A DNA stretch of 40,189 bases. It comes from Myxococcales bacterium. Lineage in GTDB: Bacteria; Myxococcota; Myxococcia; Myxococcales; UBA5297. Positions within the stretch are counted from its first letter, which is position 1. Each line of letters opens with the position of its first letter. This document shows, in pieces, positions 8,643 through 17,701 of the stretch. The notes beneath the pieces were generated by a model. That model saw nothing but the letters and a program-made list of their open reading frames with translations, searched no databases and had not been told where the DNA came from. The DNA lies in the NCBI GenBank assembly GCA_031262165.1, contig JAISIF010000203.1, forward strand, positions 1-40,189, read 5' to 3'. The position numbers and the translations under genes were made by a program.

Positions 8643-9189
8643 TCGGGCCTTTCCACAGCACCTCTATGGCAGGGGGGCGATGAGAGCGGGCGCTTTCTGC
8701 AATGAGCGATGGGCAAAGTCATTCACAAAAAATGAGGGTGGCTTCGGTCGTGTCCAACGCTCCAGCAGCCTGGCGACCCAATGGATGGGAGGGGGATGGC
8801 ACAGGCGCTCGAGTTTTCTCGATCCCCTTCGCGACTCCCCTCCTGTCGATGACCCCAAGCCTTCCTCTCGGAGGGGCGGCCTGGCGAGGCAATCGAGAGC
8901 TCGGCTGCCTCAGTGGATGGCGCTGGCGACCTGGTGATGCTCGCCGCGTCGATCACGCGCACGTCTCCATCGACCTGGGGCGTTTGGAAGAGGCGACCGC
9001 GCGATGACGATGACATGGTGTTCAACAGCCCGCGCCGCTTTTTGATTCAGGGCTCTGTCGTCTGGTCGGGGAGATGGCGCTTCCTTCGAGCCACCGAGCC
9101 GACCGCAGTCTCGGCGACATCACCCACCACTGGCCCCCCCGGAAAGGCGTGCCCAAATTAGAGGAGAGGCTTTTTCGACGAAAGGTGAG

Positions 9190-9522
9190 GTGAAAAAGAT
9201 GACCGTTCGCGCAGTGAGCATTCTGCTGAGCATCTGGTTGTTCGTCTCCGCCTTCCTGTGGGTCCACACGGGCGTGCAGTTCACCAACACCTGGATCGTG
9301 GGCGTGGCGGGCGTGGCCTTCTCGCTCTTGACGATGTTCGCGTCAGGCTTCCGCTACGCGAACATGTTGCTCGGGCTCTGGCTCTTCATCTCGGTCTTCG
9401 TGCTGCCGACCGGCACGGGCACGGGCTGGAACAACGCCCTCGTCGGCGTGGCGCTCTTCTTCTTGTCGCTCTCGGGGACGAGCACTCAGCGGATCCAGAG
9501 GCCGGTGCGCACCAGCGCCTGA
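9190..9522 (+). CDS. Small SPW-repeat-like membrane protein
   Basis: Two related helix pairs: LLSIWLFVSAFLW...WIVGVAGVAFSLL and MLLGLWLFISVFVLP...WNNALVGVALFFLSL. Confidence 0.65.
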   Translation: MKKMTVRAVSILLSIWLFVSAFLWVHTGVQFTNTWIVGVAGVAFSLLTMFASGFRYANMLLGLWLFISVFVLPTGTGTGWNNALVGVALFFLSLSGTSTQRIQRPVRTSA

Positions 9523-9673
9523 TGCCTGACGGACGTTGAGGAGCCTTCGATCGAAGTCTGCTGGCGGCCCTGAGAACCAGTGCCGTTCCAGACATTCGGA
9601 CGAAGGCGGCATGACCAAATCCAGCCACACCCCTCGGGACCTCTGGGAGCCATTCTCAGAGGTCTCGATTTTT

Positions 9674-9836
9674 AGGCCTTATCCCTCGATGAGGATCGAG
9701 GAAGGAACGCGAAGGCCGGGGAATGTCAGACTTTGGCGCGAGGCTTTGAGCTTCCAGACGGAAGTGAAGAGCGAAGCATCGAAGGCTGGCGTTTCACGGA
9801 CGAGCGGGGCGACGGGAGAGCCGAGGGATAAGTCCT
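9674..9836 (+). repeat. MITE-like interspersed repeat, copy 1
   Basis: Ends aggccttatccctcga / gagggataagtcct are inverted repeats. Core gacggaagtgaagagcgaagca..ggctggcgtttcacggacgagcggggcgacggg is shared with copies 2 and 3. Confidence 0.85.
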
Positions 9837-9986
9837 AAGTCCTTACTCCCGGATCTCCGTGGAGAATTCGGGAGCGACATCGCCCCACCACCGCTGCCGC
9901 ATTCGCAAATTGCCATCAAAACTTGACGGATCGCGTTCTGACCAATCCATCGCGCAATCCATCGTCCAAACAGATGGTTTGGGAAT

Positions 9987-10592
9987 TCAGAACAGGTAGG
10001 TCCTCGCCTGGATCCCGACGCCGAACTGCGCGCCGAAGAGTCGGCCCTGCCCCAGCGCGAACGAGGCGGCGGCCTCGGCCCAGAGCCCAAAGATGGGCGA
10101 AAAATCCCAGGCCACGCCAAAACCGCCGCGCGCGCCGCCAGCCCCGATGGGCCGGAAGTGACCGGCGAGCTCGAAGGTGACGTAGGTCTTCCACTCGTCG
10201 CGGCCAAAGTAACTGCGGCCACCCAAGAAGATCGCCTCGCCCGGGACATCGCCCAGCCGCGTCAGGCGCAGGCGCAGCGTCAGCTCCGAACCTTCCCAGC
10301 CGATGGCCAAGCTCGCGCCCACGTCGAGCGAGGCGCTCGGGCCAGACAGGATCTCGGTCGTGTGGCAGGCGAGACAGCGCGCCTTTTCGATCGACTCGTA
10401 GTTGCCGAACGCGCCCGCGATGAAGCCCAGGCTGCCGGTGTGTTCGAGGGAGAGGTAGCGCGGTGTCGCCTCTGCTCCTTGCGGTTGTCGTTGCCGCTGG
10501 GCGAGGGCGGGCGACGCAGAGATGATCGCGGCGACAGTGGCACAGGCGATCGTCAGGAGAGCCGCAGAGGGGCGGGAGCGCGCGTCGGTCAT
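9987..10592 (-). CDS. Exported outer-membrane-barrel-like protein with a CXXCH motif
   Basis: Signal peptide MTDARSRPSAALLTIACATVAAIISASPALAQ; internal CLACH; amphipathic Gly/aromatic strands ending in ...GVGIQARTYLF. Confidence 0.6.
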   Translation of the reverse strand: MTDARSRPSAALLTIACATVAAIISASPALAQRQRQPQGAEATPRYLSLEHTGSLGFIAGAFGNYESIEKARCLACHTTEILSGPSASLDVGASLAIGWEGSELTLRLRLTRLGDVPGEAIFLGGRSYFGRDEWKTYVTFELAGHFRPIGAGGARGGFGVAWDFSPIFGLWAEAAASFALGQGRLFGAQFGVGIQARTYLF

Positions 10593-10602
10593 CTCGTCCT
10601 GT

Positions 10603-12528
10603 CTATTCGGTGGCGGGCGCGACGCTGAGGAAGGCGCCGAGGTAGGCGTAATCGCCGTCCACGCCAGTGCCCACGCCCGTGAGGCCATCGACGCTGATGC
10701 GCAGTCCGGCCACGTCGGGCAGGGGATAGGCGGTCAAGAGCCCGCCCACGAAGCTGTCGCCGAGCGAGAGGAGCGTGCCGAGTTGCGCGCCAAGCGTCGC
10801 GATATCCTCGGTGAGGAGTTCGGAGTTCGTCTCCGCCGCGGTGTTGAAGACGAGCATGCTCGAGAGCTGGCCAAGGATGGGCTTGATCGTCGTCTGGCCG
10901 CTCGCGTTCGTGCCCAGCTCGGCGGCGACCGGCGCGACCACATCCACGTTGAGCGTGAAGAGGCGCACGTAGCGCTCGTCGAGGAAGGCGTGGACGTCGA
11001 TGCTCAGGTCTTCGATGACGAGCGTGAGGAGCGGCTCCTCGATGGCGCCGTTGCCGCCCACGACGCCCTTGCCCAGGACGATGCGCGGGGCCTTGGCCGG
11101 GCGCAGCGCGAGCGACATCGGCAGGTCTTGGCCCAAAAGCGAGAGTGAGGGGACGAACCCGGCGAAGAGCGTGCTGGAGAGCAGCGCCACGGTCTCGGTG
11201 CCGATGTCGAGGCAGAGCGCGCCCGCGCGGGTGGCCTGGTAGAGCGCCTCGTTGAGCACGTGCTCAGAGAGGGCGATGGCGACCTGGTGACCCTCGGGGC
11301 CCTGGCTCAGATCGAAGCTGCCACTGAGCTCGACGGGCTGGGGCGGCGTCATCTCGGGAACGCAGGGGGCCATGGCGTCGGGATGGGCACGCGCTCCGGC
11401 CAGGGTGCCCAGCAGGATCTGGCCAGTCTTGACGCCGCTGGTCGTCGTTCCCCAGGCGTTCAGCGTGCCTCCGCCCGCCGCGACGCTGAAGTCGAAGGCC
11501 GCCGTTGGATCGACGCCAAAGGCCGCGAGCGCCTGGCCGATGTGGACGCGGCCCGTCCAGCCAGGGAACATCGAAGGGAATGCGCCCGTCGCGTCGTCGC
11601 GGCAGCGCAGGTCGGCGCGCTCGCACGGGGCATCGCCCGAGTAGCACGCGCACGTCTGACCCGACGCGCACACGCCATCGAGGTCGGACTCGTCGTTCGT
11701 CTTGAAGATGCACGCCTGCGCCGAGGCCTTGTCCACGGCGTCCTTGAGGGCGTTCTGGATGAGCCCGTCGAGCGTAGGGAGAATGACCGTGCCGATACTG
11801 AGCAAGAAGCAGAGCCCACCACCGCTCACGGAGATGTTGTTCGAGAGGCTGCCGATGCCATCGAGATAGACGTCGGGCCGCACCTCGGAGAGCTCGAAGC
11901 CGAGCAGGTGTGGCGCTTTCGGATCGAGCACGACGTCGAGGCCGAGTGAGGCCGTCGTCATCTTCGTCGAGTCGTAGTTCAAGCCGCAGGAAGCCCCCAG
12001 CGCGGCGATCGGTAGTCCGCCGACGGGCGTCTTCAGGGAGAACTCGATCTGGGCCGTCGCGTTGGCCGACGAGGGCTCCGTGCCTGCGTTGGGCGCGATG
12101 GAGAGCCTCTTGGCGATGAGGTCGATCTCGCAGGTCTCGTCCTCGTCGCAGATGCCGTCGTCGTTCATGTCGCACAGCGCGCCAAAGCCGAGGATGTCCA
12201 TGCACGGGAGGTTGATCGGGACCACGAGATTGTCGGCCTCGTTGAAGTGCGCGCCGTTCAGCATCGGTATCGATTCGGACAGGACGTCGATGATGATCGA
12301 GGCGAGATCCTTCCAGTTCCGGTTCAGGTTCGTGAAGAGGCTGGGCGCCAGCCGGATGAGCGCCGCGTCGGTCGTCAGGTTCTCGGCCGGGAGGGGCGAG
12401 GGCAGCGCTTCGACGATCGGGGCGGACGTGTCCGCTGTGGGGTCGTCGGGATCGTCGGCGCACGCGGCAGCGAAGAGGCTGAGGGACGCGGCGAGCAGGG
12501 CGCAGGGGAGAAGACGAAGCAGACGCAT
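10603..12528 (-). CDS. Large putative lipoprotein with Cys-rich/Ca-binding-like inserts
   Basis: MRLLRLLPCALLAASLSLFAAACADDPDDP lipobox; CDMNDDGICDEDETC and DESDLDGVCASGQTCACYSGDAPC motifs. Confidence 0.65.
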   Translation of the reverse strand: MRLLRLLPCALLAASLSLFAAACADDPDDPTADTSAPIVEALPSPLPAENLTTDAALIRLAPSLFTNLNRNWKDLASIIIDVLSESIPMLNGAHFNEADNLVVPINLPCMDILGFGALCDMNDDGICDEDETCEIDLIAKRLSIAPNAGTEPSSANATAQIEFSLKTPVGGLPIAALGASCGLNYDSTKMTTASLGLDVVLDPKAPHLLGFELSEVRPDVYLDGIGSLSNNISVSGGGLCFLLSIGTVILPTLDGLIQNALKDAVDKASAQACIFKTNDESDLDGVCASGQTCACYSGDAPCERADLRCRDDATGAFPSMFPGWTGRVHIGQALAAFGVDPTAAFDFSVAAGGGTLNAWGTTTSGVKTGQILLGTLAGARAHPDAMAPCVPEMTPPQPVELSGSFDLSQGPEGHQVAIALSEHVLNEALYQATRAGALCLDIGTETVALLSSTLFAGFVPSLSLLGQDLPMSLALRPAKAPRIVLGKGVVGGNGAIEEPLLTLVIEDLSIDVHAFLDERYVRLFTLNVDVVAPVAAELGTNASGQTTIKPILGQLSSMLVFNTAAETNSELLTEDIATLGAQLGTLLSLGDSFVGGLLTAYPLPDVAGLRISVDGLTGVGTGVDGDYAYLGAFLSVAPATE

Positions 12529-12914
12529 GGGAGACCTCGCGCATCGAATCCCGCCGCATGGCGTCGGTGCCATCGACCGACAGGAGTCCGAAAAAGGCGG
12601 CGGCTCTTGAGGGAAGCGCGCGGTGAACTCAAGACGCGGCGCGTCGTCTATGGGATCTCTCCCGCAAGCTTTGCGAGGGAGCGTTCGAGGGTGATTCGAG
12701 AGGCCTTTTCCCGAATGAAACAGAATCAAAAAACTCTCGCGTCAAACGGGAGAGGGCGGACGTGAAGTGACCGGGAGAGGGGGCGCGCCGATGGCTTTCT
12801 GCCACTCGTGAATTCCTCAATCGAACGGCATTGCGGCGTGCCGCGCTCGGTCGAGTGCCTTTCCGACACACACACTCTCTCGACGGGCGATTTGGCCGCT
12901 CACCCCTGCGATTC

Positions 12915-13072
12915 AGGACTTATCCCTCGATGAGGACCGAGCACCGCGAGGGTCGGGGAAAGCCAGGCTTTGGCGCGAGGCGGGAGCAGCCGACGGAAGT
13001 GAAGAGCGAAGCAAGGAAGAGTGGCGTTTCACGGACGAGCGGGGCGACGGGACAATTGAGGGATGAGTCCTC
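12915..13072 (+). repeat. MITE-like interspersed repeat, copy 2
   Basis: aggacttatccctcgatgagga...gacggaagtgaagagcgaagcaaggaagagtggcgtttcacggacgagcggggcgacgggacaattgagggatgagtcct. Confidence 0.85.
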
Positions 13073-13084
13073 AAGCCAGACGCA

Positions 13085-14053
13085 TCAGTGGGGTTGCTGT
13101 TCGCCCAATTCGAAGAACTGCAGCCCGAGCACGCGCCACTTCCGATAGCGCGCGGCCCGCTGCACGTAGTGCTCGATCGCCTCGTCCACGACCTGGCCGT
13201 AGAGATCGCGGCCCGCGTGGCGCAGCCAGGTCTTTCCATCGCGCTGAACCACGAAGCCGACATGCGTGACGAGAAAGGGCGAGAGCGGTCGATCCTCGCG
13301 GACGAGCGCGAACAGGGAGCCTGAAGGAATGCGGCGGCTCAGCTGATTCACCCGATCGATGGGCACGTAGGTCAGCGGGTGGCCGCCCAGCGGCACACGC
13401 GCTTCGGGCAGGTCGAACTTCCGCCCCGAGGTGCGGCGCTTCCACTGCTCCTGCGAGATCCCCTTGACGTGGCGCACGGCGAGCTCCGGCTGCTGGACGT
13501 CGATGGCCAATGCCCGCGTGATGTCGCGCAAGAGGCCCTTGTCCCGCAGCGCCGCCACCCACTGTGCGGTGAAGAAGTGGTGTCGATTCTCGAAGGCGGG
13601 CTTGGCGTCGGCGTAACGCAGGGCGGTCAGACGTGCCTCGATGGCCGTGCGCTCGGGCGCGCCGGTCTGGGCCAGGGCGATCGTGGTCTCGACGAAGGTC
13701 ATGCAGTCCACCTCGTCGAAGCGCAGCAGCGGATCAGGATCGGGCGCGCCAGGTCCTTCGCCGAGCGGATCGAGGCGATAGGGCGTGCCGAGGAAGCGCT
13801 CGCTCGCGCTGAGCAGGCGCGCGGTGAAGTTGCCCTGCACCTTGGCCGCGGTCTCGGCGAGCGAGGGGGCCTGATCGGCGGGCACATCGATGAAGCGCGG
13901 CTGCGCCGAGTGAACGGTCGCGGCAGGCAGGTGGCCGCGAGGTCGAGGCGTCGGGGCCGAAGTCGTCGACGTCGTCGAGGTCGATGATGTCGACGTCGAT
14001 CCCACGGGCGCCGCTGCCGCGAGCGTCAGTGTCACCGGCAGCAGGACGAACAC
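13085..14053 (-). CDS. DUF1460-like (N-acetylmuramoyl-L-alanine amidase-like) secreted protein
   Basis: RFLGTPYRLDPLGEG...DEVDCMTFVETTIALAQ...FENRHHFFTAQW...THVGFVVQRDGKTWLRHAG; probable GTG start near 14053 before MFVLLPVTLTLAAAA. Confidence 0.7.
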   Translation of the reverse strand: MFVLLPVTLTLAAAAPVGSTSTSSTSTTSTTSAPTPRPRGHLPAATVHSAQPRFIDVPADQAPSLAETAAKVQGNFTARLLSASERFLGTPYRLDPLGEGPGAPDPDPLLRFDEVDCMTFVETTIALAQTGAPERTAIEARLTALRYADAKPAFENRHHFFTAQWVAALRDKGLLRDITRALAIDVQQPELAVRHVKGISQEQWKRRTSGRKFDLPEARVPLGGHPLTYVPIDRVNQLSRRIPSGSLFALVREDRPLSPFLVTHVGFVVQRDGKTWLRHAGRDLYGQVVDEAIEHYVQRAARYRKWRVLGLQFFELGEQQPH

Positions 14054-14184
14054 TCGTAGGGACAGCCCCCCGTGCCTGTCCTCTGCCGTTGGGATGAGCG
14101 GGCGGCCATCGGGGGGCGCCTCTACACGCCCAGGTTCACGACATCCGAAAGATCGAGGCCCCGATTGCCTTGCGATCCAGCCTC

Positions 14185-15267
14185 TCACTTCTTGCCCTTT
14201 GGCGCTGGCTTGTTGCTCTCGGACAGGATGGCCTTGCGCTGGTGCGTGGGCACCTTGGCGTCTTCGATGGCCTGCTCGATCCGGTTCACGAGTGCGTAGT
14301 CGTCCGCCGCCTCGGCCTTCTTGGCCGCGAGCACGAGCCAGCGCGTGCCGCGCATGTCGCCCTGGATCGAGAGCGCCTTGGCCGCCGCGATCTGGACCGA
14401 GAGCTCCTTGTCGCCGAGCAGTGAGGCGATGGCCTCGACGGTCCACTTGGGCTTGAGGCCGCTCAGGATCACGATGGCGTCCCTGCGCTTGTATTCGTCC
14501 TCGGCCTTGAGCAGGCCTTCGGTGAACTTCCGGCCCGAGGGCAGGTCCATCAAGCACAGGCTCTTGGCCGCGGTCAGGCGCACCATCTCACTGGAGTGCT
14601 TGAGCAGCCCTTCGAGCTCCTTGGCCGCCGCGGTGTAGCCGACCTCGCCGAGCGCGAGGATGGCGGCCTGGCGCGTCTGATCCACCTCGTCTTCGAGGAG
14701 CGCGCGCTTGAGGATGTCGGGGCCCTGCTTCTTGGCCTTGAGCTTCCCGAGCGCCACGAGCGCCTCGCGTCGCACGGGCGCGGCCTTGTCCTCCGTGGCC
14801 TTGGCGAGGTCGACGATGGCGGGCTTGGCCCCGGCGCCCAACCTGCCGATGCTGGTGCAGGCCAGGGCGCGCATCTCCTGATTGTCGTCGTATTCCATGA
14901 GCCGCTGGAGCCGCTTCAGCAGGATGTTCGCGTGCTTGGGCTCGGCCAGTTGGCTCACGGCATAGAGGCAGTTCATGCGCTCGTTTCTATTGCCCGATCC
15001 AATGCAGCGCTCCATCTCCATCAAGAGGTTGTTCGTGACGAGCCCCTGGCTGTTGGCGCGGCTGAGAACCGTGTTGAGTGCCCCACGCGAGTTGGCTTCT
15101 TTGATCTCATTTCCGATCTGCGACTGCTTGATCTCCTGCTTCGTCGCGGTTCGCTTCTGCGCCAGCGCCTCGGAAGAAGAAAAGGTGATCAGGGAGAGCG
15201 CGAACGTGAGCGCGAGGGCCGTCTTGAAAAAAGGCCGCAATCCATGGAGAGGCACCGCGTTTTTCAT
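14185..15267 (-). CDS. Exported HEAT-repeat protein
   Basis: MKNAVPLHGLRPFFKTALALTFALSLITFSSSEALA signal; repeated helical units (EMRALACTSIGRLG, PVRREALVALGKL, QTRQAAILALGEVG, MVRLTAAKSLCLMD, SVQIAAAKALSIQG). Confidence 0.75.
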   Translation of the reverse strand: MKNAVPLHGLRPFFKTALALTFALSLITFSSSEALAQKRTATKQEIKQSQIGNEIKEANSRGALNTVLSRANSQGLVTNNLLMEMERCIGSGNRNERMNCLYAVSQLAEPKHANILLKRLQRLMEYDDNQEMRALACTSIGRLGAGAKPAIVDLAKATEDKAAPVRREALVALGKLKAKKQGPDILKRALLEDEVDQTRQAAILALGEVGYTAAAKELEGLLKHSSEMVRLTAAKSLCLMDLPSGRKFTEGLLKAEDEYKRRDAIVILSGLKPKWTVEAIASLLGDKELSVQIAAAKALSIQGDMRGTRWLVLAAKKAEAADDYALVNRIEQAIEDAKVPTHQRKAILSESNKPAPKGKK

Positions 15268-15373
15268 CTGAGCTGCTCCTTCGGGTGGTTGGGTTGGGAG
15301 GGTTCGAAGGGCTTGGACGCCTTCAATCAAAATCGCCGCCACGAGCGTGACGGCGATGGGGCTTTGGACATCG

Positions 15374-16204
15374 ATGATCGAGACGAGACGCTTCTGGAAA
15401 TACAACGGCTTGGGCAACGACTTCATCCTCTTCGATGCCACAAAAGAAGGGCTTTGTCTGAGCGAAGGAGCGGCGCGAGGCCTGTGCGATCGGCGGCGTG
15501 GCATTGGCGCGGATGGCGTGCTCGTGCTCTCGCCGAGTGCCTGTGCCGACGTGCGTTTGACCATCTTCAACGCGGACGGATCAGAGGCAGAGATGTGCGG
15601 CAATGGCCTGCGCTGCGCCGCGCGCTTCTTGGACGAGGTGAAGGGTGCGCGTGGTCGCGCGCTCGTGTTCGAAACGCGCGCTGGACCGCGGACATGCCGC
15701 GTGGACAGGGAGGTGGCGCGCTGCCTCGTCACGGCCGGGATGGGCGCGCCAACCATCCAATTCGTCCGAGGCCAGATCGAGGTCGGCGAGCGCGCCGTCA
15801 CGGGAACGGCAGTGTCGATGGGCAACCCGCACCTCGTCCTGTTCGACCTCCCCGCCGAGGACTTCGCCACGCTCGCGTCGCGCATCGAGCGGCATGCGGC
15901 CTTTCCAAACCGGACGAACATCGAGTGCGCGTGTGCCATCGGCCCCAACATCTTCGAGGTGCTCGTCTGGGAGCGCGGCTGCGGCTTCACCGAGGCGTGC
16001 GGCACGGGCGCGTGTGCCGTGGCCGTGGCCGCTAGAGTCGAGGGCCGAGCGGCGATGGACGCCGAGGTCGAGCTCCGGCTGCCGGGCGGCTCGCTCTTCG
16101 TCCGCGTCGACGATGAATCGAACGAGGTGGTGCTGCGCGGCGAGGCGGCTCTCGTGTTCGAGGGATCGATCGACGTGTCATCTGCAACGCCTCCATCGCG
16201 TTGA
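15374..16204 (+). CDS. dapF: Diaminopimelate epimerase
   Basis: FWKYNGLGNDFILFDA...DRRRGIGADGVLVL...IFNADGSEAEMCGNGLRCAARF...VSMGNPHLVLF...NRTNIE...VWERGCGFTEACGTGACAVAVA. Confidence 0.95.
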   Translation: MIETRRFWKYNGLGNDFILFDATKEGLCLSEGAARGLCDRRRGIGADGVLVLSPSACADVRLTIFNADGSEAEMCGNGLRCAARFLDEVKGARGRALVFETRAGPRTCRVDREVARCLVTAGMGAPTIQFVRGQIEVGERAVTGTAVSMGNPHLVLFDLPAEDFATLASRIERHAAFPNRTNIECACAIGPNIFEVLVWERGCGFTEACGTGACAVAVAARVEGRAAMDAEVELRLPGGSLFVRVDDESNEVVLRGEAALVFEGSIDVSSATPPSR

Positions 16205-16964
16205 ATGACGTCAGCCGATCGATGACCGTTGGATCCACGCCGAGCGCTTCGAGACGCTGGGCCGTCCAGGCAACGGCGCAGGGATCGGATGGTTGATGCG
16301 AGACGTCGCTGCTCACGAGCAGTCGGTGAACGCTCCCGCGCGATTGGATGAGCGCCGCGATCTCCTCGGGCCTCGTCTTTCCCGACTGAACCGTGAGGCC
16401 CATCCAGAAATCGCGGCCGTCGGAGTCGAGAGCGGCAACGAGTTCGGGCGTGAGGTGATCGAGGATGATCTTCGAGGACGCGATGCCAGCGCGATCGATG
16501 AGCTCGAGCGTCTCGCTCAATCGATCTGACTTGTTGGCGCGCGGCGTGTGGACGATGGCCAGGAGCTGGAGTTCCCGGGCGAGTTCGAGCTGTCGGAGCA
16601 GCACGCCCTTCTCCGCGTTTGAGCCTGTTTCGAGGCCGATCTCGCCGATGGCGCCCACCCGCTTTCGATCGATGAGTTCGCGCACTCGATCGAGGACAGG
16701 TTCGACATCTTCGACTGGCGGGATGCAGCGCGGGTGGATGCCCAGCGCGATGATCGGCTCGATGTCGTGCTTCACGAGCCGCTCGCGTTCGACCGTGTCG
16801 AGCCAGGTGAACAGGTCGAGGAGGGAGGAGGAGGCGCTCGGCGTGACGGGCAGAAAGGCACAGACCACGGCAGCGCAGACACCCGAGCTGCGCATGGCGC
16901 TGAGATCCTCGTCGCCGCGCAGAAAGGTGTGCGTGTGCGGGTCGATGCGTGGCTGAACTGTCAT
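16032..16964 (-). CDS. TatD-like metal-dependent hydrolase
   Basis: MTVQPRIDPHTHTFLRGDED...IIALGIHPRCIP...VGAIGEIGLETGS...LLAIVHTPR...IILDHL...LLVSSDVSHQPSDP. Confidence 0.75.
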   Translation of the reverse strand: MTVQPRIDPHTHTFLRGDEDLSAMRSSGVCAAVVCAFLPVTPSASSSLLDLFTWLDTVERERLVKHDIEPIIALGIHPRCIPPVEDVEPVLDRVRELIDRKRVGAIGEIGLETGSNAEKGVLLRQLELARELQLLAIVHTPRANKSDRLSETLELIDRAGIASSKIILDHLTPELVAALDSDGRDFWMGLTVQSGKTRPEEIAALIQSRGSVHRLLVSSDVSHQPSDPCAVAWTAQRLEALGVDPTVIDRLTSFNAMEALQMTRRSIPRTREPPRRAAPPRSIHRRRGRRASRPAAGARPRRPSPLGPRL

Positions 16965-17183
16965 GTGGATTCCCGACTTCAAGGAGGACGAGCGGAGGAA
17001 CATGACATCGCCGAAAGCGCGCTGTCTGGCGGGTTCGGTGATGCCGATGATGTTGACCAGCGCGTGCGCACTCCAGAGCCGCCTTCTGTCTGATCGATCC
17101 AGCCGCCATTTCCGAAGCCGTCAGGGCAGGACCGGATGGTGGCCGCCATTGCCTTGCCAGCGGTGCGCAGCTGGCCAGCGTCC

Positions 17184-17357
17184 TAATCGAGGGATGTCCT
17201 TGGGATTCATCCCTCAATTATCCCGTCGCCCCATTCGTCCGTGAAACGCCAGCCATCTTTGCTTCGCTCTTCACTTCCGTCTGGAAGCTCCTGCCTCGTC
17301 TGGCTTTCCCCGTCCTTCGCGGTGCAAAGGTTCTAATTGAGGGATGTCCTTGGGATT
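17184..17357 (-). repeat. MITE-like interspersed repeat, copy 3 (inverted), flanked by a 24-bp direct repeat
   Basis: Contains cccgtcgccccattcgtccgtgaaacgccagccatctttgcttcgctcttcacttccgtc, reverse complement of the core of copies 1 and 2. taatYgagggatgtccttgggatt at 17184-17207 and 17334-17357. Confidence 0.85.
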
Positions 17358-17645
17358 GGGTGTCATCACGCTCACCAGCGAGCAGGCGGCTCGGCTCGTG
17401 GACAGCCAGCAGCTCACACCAGAGCTCATCCTCACGATACGCTCGAGGCGCGCGGCGAATCTTCGAGCGAAATCTGGGCGCAGCTCACCGGACGACCATT
17501 CATCCGCGTCTGGCTCGAAAGCCCCGAGCGCTTCCACTATCGGGTCGTCGAGGCATCGCTCGTCTTCACTTTGATCGAGGTGGATTCCGCGCGCCAGCGC
17601 CGGTCGTTCACCTGCGACAGAACGGGCAAGAGATGCCGTTCGTGA
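17344..17645 (+). pseudogene. Possible frameshifted remnant of a small gene
   Basis: Frame 1 gives MSLGLGVITLTSEQAARLVDSQQLTPELILTIRSR; another frame continues EIWAQLTGRPFIRVWLESPERFHYRVVEASLVFTLIEVDS. Neither alone looks complete. Confidence 0.3.
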
Positions 17646-17663
17646 GGAGCGAGTGAACCATTC

Positions 17664-17697
17664 GGATAAAAGTAGGGGGCGACTTTGCCGGTCGCCC
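17664..17697 (-). terminator. Terminator-like hairpin downstream of hslU; on + strand also GTAG-headed
   Basis: Minus strand: GGGCGAC-CGGCAAA-GTCGCCC-CCTACTTTTATCC. Confidence 0.65.
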
Positions 17698-17701
17698 TCA
17701 C

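Noticed and set aside
8660-9180. Possible genes between NfeD and the SPW-like protein
   Set aside because: Overlapping short ORFs in several frames with no recognisable domain or convincing RBS.
9536-9838. ORF containing EVKSEASKAGVSRTSGATG as a protein family shared with 12831..13148
   Set aside because: The similarity derives from the interspersed DNA repeat; surrounding residues do not align as a protein.
14185-17217. 1010-aa minus-strand ORF as a single protein
   Set aside because: Only the last ~360 residues (signal peptide plus HEAT repeats) are convincing; the rest is antisense to dapF and overlaps the TatD-like gene in another frame.
17672-17697. Additional REP element (GTAG + GGGCGAC hairpin)
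   Set aside because: It matches the GTAG-plus-palindrome pattern, but it sits just after the hslU stop with a T-rich tract on the minus strand, so a terminator is the simpler explanation.
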